Source: Berberis thunbergii (taxonomy: Eukaryota; Streptophyta; Magnoliopsida; Ranunculales; Berberidaceae). From it: a stretch of DNA of 64,000 bases. The notes beneath the pieces were generated by a model, which was not told where the DNA came from, did no database searches, and worked only from the letters and a program-made list of their open reading frames with translations. Below, one piece after another: positions 56,028 through 64,000 of the stretch. The stretch lies in assembly GCA_003290165.1 (NCBI GenBank), contig QNQO01006975.1, forward strand, positions 1 to 64,000, in the 5' to 3' direction. Position 1 is the first letter of the stretch; each line of letters opens with the position of its first letter. Made by a program: the position numbers and the translations under genes.

Positions 56028-59000
56028 ATGGCTTCTTTTTTCAAGTGCTCTCTTCCTCTGTTTTTGCTCTACATTTCTCTGTTTTGGGGTCTCAGTTCCG
56101 CCGGAGATCCCTTTGTGTTCTACAACTGGGATGTCTCTTACATGACTGCATCTCCTTTGGGGGGTCCAACAACAGGTTTGCTTACTCTACTTTCCCTTAG
56201 ATCTACCTATCTATTTGAGCCTTCTCTACTCCCACTGTTTTACTGAATGGATTTTTCTCAAACACCTACTCTAAGCCTATTTCTTGTCTTGGATCCGTAA
56301 CTTACTTCTTTATTCAACTCATTACTAGGAGGTTTTCCTTATTCAACTCGATCTGGGTTCCACTTCTCTGCACTGCACTCACAAATGGGGTATCTGCCTA
56401 ATTTATCCACTTCAGAAGAAGAGTCTACATATACGTTTTCCCGTAATTTTTTTAATTCTGAGTTCTGGGTTTGCTATTTGTTTCCTCCTACAGTGAAATG
56501 ATGAGTGATATGGGGGGTTTTAGAGTAATTAATATGTTTTTACTGTTGTAGTTGTATCCCAATCAGAGTCTAGGTTTTATATACTGTGCTAATTGGTATT
56601 TCATTTTTTAGGGTATCCACATTTTTGTACCTACCAATTACAAGATTTCACTCAAATATTTCAATTTTTTTCCTATTTTTTCGTTTTTATTTTCTTTAAA
56701 ATGTCACTAATTTTTGTTTCTGTTGAATCTACGTTTACTCTGAGGTTTACAGGTTATAGCGATTAACAAACAGTTTCCGGGTCCTATCGTCAATGTGACT
56801 ACCAATAACAATGTGGTAGTCAATGTCCAGAACAACTTGGATGAGAACCTTCTCATTACATGGTATGCTACTACCTATCATTTATAGCAAATACGTGTGT
56901 TTATTTATTTATTAATTTTTTTTATGTGGGGATCTTTTTTTTTTTTCCTTTTTCTTTTTGAGATTTTGTCATGCATCATTGGCAGGAATGGCATCCAACA
57001 CCGACGTAATTCATGGCAAGATGGTGTTCTTGGCACCAATTGCCCAATTCCTCCTGGTTGGAACTGGACTTACCAGTTTCAAGTTAAAGATCAAATTGGT
57101 AGTTTCTTTTACTTCCCATCAATCAATTTTCAGAAAGCATCAGGTGGATTTGGTGGGATTATTGTAAATAATCGTGAGGTTATTGCTGTTCCCTTTCCAC
57201 CTCCGGATGGCGATATCACCATCCTTATTGGTGACTGGTACAAAAGGAACCACACGGTTCGTTTTGACACTCTTACCACTTTCCTTTTTCTACATTTTCC
57301 TTGGAAATGGAAACTTGATTTTAGAGTTTGGATTATAGTCCTATTTTTGCACTTCTTTGGTTTGTAGGCATTGAGGAAGACCCTTAACGATGGGAAAGAG
57401 CTTGGTATGCCAGATGGTGTTCTGATCAATGGAAAGGGTCCCTACCAGTACAACTCAACACTCGTTCCTGATATCTACGATTACACAAAATTTGATGTAC
57501 ATCCAGGTAATTCTTTTAAGGTTGGAATGCGATCCTGATTTATTGTTAGATTCCACAGTGATCAAATAATAACAGTATTAATTGATTTTATCAATTATGA
57601 AATCGTTTGTCTCGATAAGCATCTAGTGGAGCCATGCATACTGCTTGGGATTTGTTGGACTTCCATTTCGATTTAGATGTGCTAGATTCGAAGCGACATT
57701 TCATTACATTTATATGGTCAACTGTTTCTCTAAATTGCCAGTTATATAACGTAAAAATGCCTTCATCTGTTATAAGTGTTGCACAGTTCAATACTCTGCT
57801 GCAATATGATGAAAAGAAAATGGTTTGAAGAACATATTTGGTGCATTTTGTTATACATTGTAATTCCCGTTAGTGGGCAGATAGTCTATTGTCTTTGTAG
57901 GAGGTTCAGCCATTACCTATTCTTATTCTAATGTTTCACTTATTTCATAAGTTGTTTCCGAAGTGATATTTTGGTCAACAATAATTCTACTCTCAATTAA
58001 CTATGGTGTCATGATTGGACAGGAAGAACATATCGCATTCGGGTTCACAATGTTGGAATCTCCACTAGTTTGAACTTCAGAATCCAAAACCATAATCTGC
58101 TTCTTGCGGAGACTGAAGGAACTTATACAGTATTGCAGAATTATACTAACTTAGATATTCATGTAGGACAATCCTATTCTTTCTTAGTTACCATGGATCA
58201 GAATGCAAGTACAGATTACTATGTAGTTGCTAGTCCTAGGTTCGTTAATGAAACAATCTGGCAAAGAGTTACTGGTGTTGGTATCTTCCACTATTCCAAT
58301 TCTAAGGGCAAGGCATCAGGTCTTCTCCCTGATGCACCTAACGATCTATTTGACAAGACATTTTCAATGAACCAGGCAAGATCCATAAGGTTAGTCGTCA
58401 GCCTCTTCTGAGTTTTGTTTGACATTACATTTGAAAAAGGATTCTTTAGTTATGAATGGAAGCTGAACAAAATTTCTCTTTCTGAGATTCAGTTGCATTT
58501 TGGTGTATCTCATGCAAATGTTTCATTTTCATTTTATAGGACAAATACGTCTGCTGGTGCTGCTCGGCCTAATCCACAAGGATCTTTCCATTATGGTTCA
58601 ATCAATGTCACTGAAACATATATCTTGAAAAATAAACCACCGGTGACTATAAATGGTCAACGCCGGACTACACTTAGTGGTATCTCATACGTGAATCCAG
58701 ATACACCTATTAGGCTTGCTGATTGGTACAAAGTGAAGGGAAAATATACACTTGATTTCCCTTCTCAACCGCTTACTGGAGCACCTCGGATGTCAACGTC
58801 TGTAATTAATGCAACATATAGAGGATTTATGGAAGTTATACTTCAGAACAATGACACCAAGGTGCATACCTATCACATGGACGGATATGCGTTTTTCGTT
58901 GTAGGGTAAGGACACGATTTTTTCTTTACTTGTATGGAGCTTTTTTAATTTTAATTTTTATGATTATTATTTTTATCCTGTCTAGTTTTTCGGTACATAC

Positions 59001-60378
59001 CTGTCAGACTGTTATATCTATGTATTATGCTGGTCTTAAAAACTGCAACTGACTGAATATAGGATGGATTATGGGGAGTGGACGGAGAACAGCAATGGCA
59101 CATATAATAAGTGGGATGGTATTTCAAGGTGCACAACACAGGTATACCTCTTGTTGTGGGATATATCTCATATAGTTACATTCTCATAATTACCATTTGC
59201 TTTAAGAAACATGGGCATACTTGCAATATACTTTTTTTTTTTTCAAACACCCAGCAACCTTGCAAGACATTTTAACGGGCCCTAGAAAATCTGAAGTCCA
59301 AACTAGTAGCAGCACTCGCGCTAGCATTGTCATTGATGAACACAGTGAAAGCAAAGCTCAAGACATTACACAATTTTTCTCTTCCTATTGAAAGATACCA
59401 GATAGGATGACCTGCATTCTTAATTTTAGAGTTGTTCACAGAAGCCTGTTATAATCCTTTGTCTTTCTACAAGTGTTGGTAATTCATGTATTTTCATTTT
59501 CTAGCTATTTCAGTTTTAATTATTAGAATGATTCCATATGATAAAAGTATCTTGACCAGTCATCCTGAAGTGAATCACTGATTAAAATCGTAGTCTTTAA
59601 CTTTTAGGTGTGCAGAGTTTGAGGTTCTAAAGTCTCTGACCTTTATTAGCTTAACTCATTCTCGTAATTACAATTTTCTAATTTATATGCATAGAAATGT
59701 CTACTTGGCTTATATTGTTCAAATGAGTGAGTCATTTTCATCAAGACTGCATAAATATCGATTCATTGGTTGGAAGTTTTGGACATATTGTGGAAGTTCT
59801 GTTAATCTAAATACCCAATTACTCTGAAACTTCCACCGGAGATACAGATGTAATGTCTAAAATGCACTATAGATTTATGTAATGAAATCTTTGTGTGGAC
59901 AACATCATTCTACTCAGATTTGATGTGGCCTAAATCATGATCAGTGCCCATTTTATTTTGCTTCAGTGACTTTTTTATTCATTGATTCAGGTTTTCCCTG
60001 GGGCCTGGACAGCGATAATGGTTTCACTTGATAATGTTGGTGTCTGGAACCTGAGAACACAAAATCTTGATGATTGGTATCGTGGCCAGGAAGTATATGT
60101 TAAAATTGTGAACCCTGAGGCTACCAACAAAACGGAGTTGCCTATACCAGATAATGTAATCTATTGTGGTGCTCTAAAAGATAGGAAGCAGTAAGTATCT
60201 GGTCTATGCTCTGCCATGCCTGCAACTTTTTATTATTCCCCAAACTGACCTATTTCTTGTCATGTTCAGACCATTTCACAATGCAAAAAGCAGTTCGCCA
60301 AAACTCATTGCGGGAAGATCAAATATATTCCTTACTCTGCTGATGATGCTCTTTGCTCTCATCCCTACTTTCTGCTGA
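56028..60378 (+). CDS. SKU5: SKU5-like (SKS) multicopper-oxidase-like GPI-anchored protein
   Basis: Nine exons: 56028-56175, 56753-56862, 56986-57256, 57368-57506, 58023-58389, 58540-58905, 59063-59141, 59991-60190, 60270-60378. The product is about 595 residues, the usual family size. It has a signal peptide (FLLYISLFWGLSSAG), three cupredoxin domains (about 28-145, 160-310, 370-540), many N-glycosylation sites, and a hydrophobic tail (FLTLLMMLFALIPTF) fitting a GPI anchor. Family signatures include SWQDGVLGTNCPIPPGWNW, GSFFYFPS and MDYGEWTENSNGTYNKWDG. The copper-binding HWHG and HCH motifs of true oxidases are absent (TWNG, YCGAL), as in SKU5, which acts at the cell wall and plasma membrane in directional growth. 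Exon lengths sum to 1,789 bp, one base too many. Six G at 56159-56164, where five would give LGVQQ|VIAIN, break the frame. An acceptor 7 bp downstream (56759) would restore it. SKS1 or SKS2 are alternatives. Confidence 0.93.
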
Positions 60379-60860
60379 GCAACCAGTTGCAGCAAAAGCT
60401 CTCCCTTTAGTTGTTGTGAGATCATGGCTTTCCTAAGCATTTTCTTGGTAGATGTAGTGTCAAAAGTGTGCAAAAGTGTAGTTTTGTTGATAAGAATTTT
60501 CGTGGTGATTCTTTAGATACATTTGAAGTCCAGTGCTTTCATGTTGTTTCCCTAGTGCATTTTAAGTCCTGGGTTATCATTATTTTCTATCAATTTATGT
60601 ACTGATGCGCCTTTTTAAATCCTGGTTATCATTCTTTTCAATCGATTTATGTACTGAGATTGACTCTTTGACACTTGAATCTTCCTGTTTATTTGTTCTA
60701 TGAAGATTGTGAAATCTTGTTTATTGTATTTATCTGCTTGTTTGGTGTGATTTCAGTTTATTACTCTCAGTTCATCATATGAGTTAGACCATTTCTCTAT
60801 CCTTGGACCGTGTAATGGCAAATGGGAATTATGGACTGAAAGTAAGCCCTTTCCACGTGA
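60379..60860 (+). other. Probable 3' UTR of the SKU5-like gene
   Basis: This is T-rich sequence after the stop codon with repeated TTTATGTACTGA blocks (60594 and 60645). I did not find a canonical AATAAA signal, and the end is not determinable. Confidence 0.4.
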
Positions 60861-62072
60861 AAGTGAGATGTTATGAGTTGGTTGTGGTCCATGATTTTTC
60901 TAGGGTAGCTGTTTAGTTGCTGTCCTTTGAGTAGCTAGCTTTTGCAAAAAAGAAAAGCTATAGTTTTTTTGAGCTTAATGGGTCTTTACTCTAGTTTAAG
61001 TTTCTCTAATTAAAAAACAAGGGTCCAACTTGAGTGGCTTTTTATAACTTATTTTGGATCATTTCCTTAATTCATGTCGCATTTGATCTTGTTGAAATCC
61101 TTGAAAACGTTTTTATGAACCACCTCCACAATAGTAAAATAGCTACAGCAATGTGGGTAGTTGGTTTGTGTGCTCATATTAAAATAAAAAAATAAAAAAT
61201 AGGTGAGTCAAACTTGAGGGGATAGACACAGGATGAGTCAAAACTTGCAAAAGTTATATTTCCAGCTAACAACCTGTCATGTTCTGTTCTTGAATCGTTT
61301 AGAATTAGCATAAAAAGCCATATTATACATGAAGAAGGAAATTGTATCCGAGGATTTAAAAAGTGGATTTGCAAATTAATTTGTGTGCATACAATTGAAA
61401 TAACCCTGATCAAAATTGAAAATTCTTTTACTGTCAAATAATTTGAGTGCCGTAGGTACGGGGAATACCTTACTAATCAACAAAATAAAATCTAAAATCT
61501 AAAATCTAAAACTTAAACTTATAAAAATTGCATTATGCTTATTCTTTTAGTTTAATTGCTTCAATATATGTTGCTTTATCATTTAGAAAAGAACATTGCT
61601 AGAAAAATATTTGTGGAAATAAAAGACCAACGGAGGGAAGATTCAAAGTGTTGAATTTATATTTATAAATTTTATAAGAGAGAGCACTAGGAGATGAGAA
61701 TGATTGGTCTAAGAAAATGGTTTTCTCGCTCTTTACTTCAAATGGGCAAGGACAAAAATCTGTAAGAGTTAGGGGACAAAATATTGAAAAAGAGTAGCCA
61801 ATTGGGCTTTAAAATCCAAAGGCAAAACGGGAAAACTAAAGAGGCAAACAACAAAAATCTATATAATAAAATGAAAATATCAACTTTCAGAGGGGGCAGC
61901 TGCCCCCACTTGACCCTATTTAAATCCGTTCGTCTGTGGTGTTGCCAATGTTAACATTAACGCCTTTAACAAGATCCCATCGCATCTACCCTGATAGACT
62001 AGGTTTCCAACGTGGAGCCATATATATCAAGAATATAGTTTCCAATACTAGAGCCATTTCTATCATCAAGAC
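60861..62072. other. Spacer between the SKU5-like gene and element D
   Basis: No gene was recognised. It contains an isolated Helitron-type 3' end of the array family at 61447-61476 (GTGCCGTAGGTAC, then GGGGAATACCTTACTAA, followed by T). Confidence 0.55.
61447..61476 (+). mobile_element. Isolated Helitron-like 3' terminus
   Basis: A GTGCC...GGTAC stem, the GGGGAATAC spacer and CTAA followed by T match the consensus 3' end of the 11391-20070 array. The matching 5' end was not located. Confidence 0.5.
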
Positions 62073-62601
62073 TGATTTGTCTAAATATGTTCTTCTCGAG
62101 ATTTGACATGCAACACAATGTTAGCTTGCCATATATCATCTGTTTTGTGGCCGAATGCACTCCAATACTTAAGTCAGTTAACTGTAGAAGAGAATGAACT
62201 TGGATAGATTATAGTTGTATTATGTTTGCATAACTCTTTCGTGAATATCTCCATTGCTTTATATGATATGAGTAATTAACTTTGTGCGTGACTTAAGCAT
62301 GCAGGGCACGATGAAGGAGGACGTTTCTCACAACGATCTCCTCTTTCGTTGAGATGCGTCCTTGGAGGAGTGATTCTTGCCATGACTTGTCTCCTTCATA
62401 ACATCTCTCTTCTCTAAGGGAGGAGGTCTGTTGGGTCTGAGGTTTGGGCCTTTAACTTTGGTCACGGTTCGTTACTAAATGCTTTCTTGGGCTTTAGTGA
62501 CTGGGCCCGTTATCCATATTTAGCATGAGGTGTTTGTTCGCCGTGATGGATGATCTTTGCCATGTATACAGTCGTGATCAAAGGACTTTGATATATCATT
62601 A
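62073..62601 (-). repeat. 3' LTR of element D (same family as the element B LTR)
   Basis: On the minus strand it is collinear with 20831-21344 (shared TTAACTGACTTAAGTATTGG, CTTAAGTCACGCA, TCATATAAAGCAA, GCAAGCTAACATTG). The left limit is inferred from a TG at 62073 and the right limit from the adjacent polypurine tract. Confidence 0.7.
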
Positions 62602-62621
62602 GCTACTCCCCCTAGTTAGTG
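62602..62621 (-). other. Polypurine tract of element D
   Basis: The minus-strand sequence ACTAGGGGGAGTAGC lies directly before the LTR, as in element C. Confidence 0.75.
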
Positions 62622-62931
62622 GGCTCGCTTGCGTGGCTACTAACTCTTCGGCTGTTGTTTTTTTGGCTTATCATTGTTCTTCTGCGTAGCATTAAATGCC
62701 GTCAACAACTTTCGATTCAATTTCTATTCCACTATGCCATTAATTAATTCGTTTCGGCGCGATTATGGGGTTTTGTACAACCATCATATCCTGCACGATT
62801 TTCCATTAGTTGTCTTTTCGTTGCCCAACCCTATAAATGGGGTCAGAGAGTTGTGTTATCCTCTTTACGCTATCTCTATTTTAAGAGTTTGTTTCTTATT
62901 ATTTTTCTTGTGTATTTCCAAACTCTTTGCC

Positions 62932-64000
62932 ATGACTTTTAATAAACCTCTAAGTGACGATCGTCTGGCTCGTTATGAGGCATTTTTGAGCCAAAGCAAG
63001 CAAAACATGGTACTTTGGATTATATTCGCTGGATGTTTTCTATTTTGTCCGAGTTGGATCTTGTGTTGCCAAAATAAGGTGACAACCCAGCTCGTCTGAG
63101 GTCCGGTTACATTGTTCTTTATTTTGGAATGTTCAAGGCTGGTTTCTGTTTTCCAGTTTCAGAGATCTTCTTGGATTATTTAGATCTGATCGGTATTTCT
63201 CTTGCTCAGATGAGTCCCAATGGCTGGAGGGTTATGGCTGAAATTGTGGTGAGAGCTTTGCAGTCTGGTATTTGAAGTTAACACAAATGGTATTTGCTTT
63301 ATTTTTTCACCTTCTTGTTTGGGGAAGTCGAATGATGATTTCAGTTTATGGTCGAGGACCTAGGTTTATGTTTCCATGAAGTCTTGATATTTCATGCTTG
63401 ACAACAGGCCCATTTTGAGGTTGTTCTGGGATCCCAAGAAGTTGATTTATATGCAGTTGACTGAAGCGGAGAAGTCAGTTAGGGATCGATTTCTCGCCTT
63501 GCTCTTGGCACCTATAAAAGATTTTCTGGAGTTGGAGGCCACTGACCGGAGTGGCCTGTATAGTCTTAATGCTCGAGAATGATCGCTGGTTCTTTACGAG
63601 CATGAGTCCAATGTTACTGTTGCATGTTTTGTTTCTCCTATTGGCTCTGATGGTGCAAATAAGAGGTCTGCTCCTGCTAGTGTTGGTGGTGCTAGTATTG
63701 ATGGAAAAGTGTGCTCCGCTAAGAAAGTTGGCGTTGGTGGTGTTGTTCCTTCTGCGAGGAAGAGGAAAGCTCTGAGGCCCGTTGGTCCTTCCAAAAGGAT
63801 AGTGGTGGGTGAGTTGGTCGATTTTGCTCGACCTCTAAAACAGAAGAGTTATGTTGGGTCATGTTCTACTTCGAGAACGATGACGCTCGTGTTGCTGCCC
63901 AAGAAGATGAGGAAATGCAGAGGGCAGTGGAGAAGAGCGAGGTGAAAGTTTCTAGTCCTCGTGCACCGTTGAGTGAGTACGAGAAGAACCTTCTTGCTGC
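62932..64000 (+). pseudogene. Antisense ORF of element D (Transposase_28-like), runs off the window
   Basis: It starts MTFNKPLSDDRLARYEAFLS, matching the start of the element C ORF in position and character. After a stop near 63099 the next frame reads YIVLYFGMFKAGFCFPVSEI then SLAQMSPNGWRV. That block is the hallmark of the plant 'putative gypsy type transposon' domain (F-x-x-P, then L-x-P-N-x-W-R). Later basic segments (KRKALRPVGPSKRIV) follow. It is broken by stops near 63099, 63272 and 63582. Its function in Tat elements is unknown. Confidence 0.65.

Noticed and set aside
55564..56145. 193-codon plus-strand frame upstream of and across exon 1 of the SKU5-like gene
   Set aside because: It overlaps the signal-peptide exon in a different frame, is built from CT-rich leader sequence, and has no recognisable domain.

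Overview
This is plant nuclear DNA, most likely from a eudicot. It contains a multi-exon SKU5-like (SKS) gene with GT-AG introns, plant-type Ty3/gypsy retroelements of the Tat kind, an L1-type LINE, a CACTA element, a Mutator-like element, Helitron-type repeats, and AT-rich, microsatellite-rich spacers. I cannot name the species from the sequence. Only one host gene looks nearly intact: SKU5-like, 56028-60378, plus strand. Almost everything else is transposon, much of it nested, decayed, or carrying pieces of host genes.

Layout. 1-2193: minus-strand gypsy remnant (element A: RT, protease, gag leader, LTR). 2641-7365: decayed minus-strand LINE. 7366-11390: spacer with palindromic hairpin repeats. 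11391-20070: head-to-tail array of Helitron-like units with CTAG-type 3' ends, split by a 1,956-bp copia-like LTR element (13665-15620) that carries the 5' coding part of a purple acid phosphatase gene. 20831-45335: gypsy element B (LTR, gag, protease, RT, RNase H, integrase). B is broken by a complete 6.6-kb non-autonomous gypsy element C (23175-29784, minus). A piece spanning the C/B junction was then duplicated, and a 10.3-kb CACTA element (31492-41798, TSD TGA) inserted into the second copy. The CACTA has exons recognisable as LOG, TAA1/TAR, 2-phosphoglycerate-kinase-like and IQD-like genes. 45336-49023: AT-rich spacer with microsatellites and small inverted-repeat elements. 49033-55385: a Mutator-like element with a perfect 9-bp TSD and 1.8-kb inverted arms. 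Each arm holds the same receptor-like kinase fragment, and the spacer holds the 3' exons of CCD1 and the last exon of cytosolic fructose-bisphosphate aldolase. 56028-60378: SKU5-like gene. 62073-64000: start of another gypsy element (D), with its 3' LTR on the left and an antisense ORF running off the window.

How it fits together. The retroelement remnants do not act as functional genes. All three gypsy RT copies have lost the YVDD catalytic motif, in three different ways, and C carries no pol. The main biological interest is that three different transposon classes (MULE, CACTA, copia-like LTR element) have each picked up host coding exons within about 42 kb. In the MULE and the CACTA, introns are retained, which points to DNA-level capture. 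Several captured sources concern hormone or apocarotenoid metabolism (LOG for cytokinin, TAA1/TAR for auxin, CCD1 for apocarotenoids), and the MULE arms could form a long hairpin RNA against a kinase family. The SKU5-like gene has one extra G in a six-G run at its first exon edge. This breaks the expected frame unless an acceptor 7 bp further on is used.
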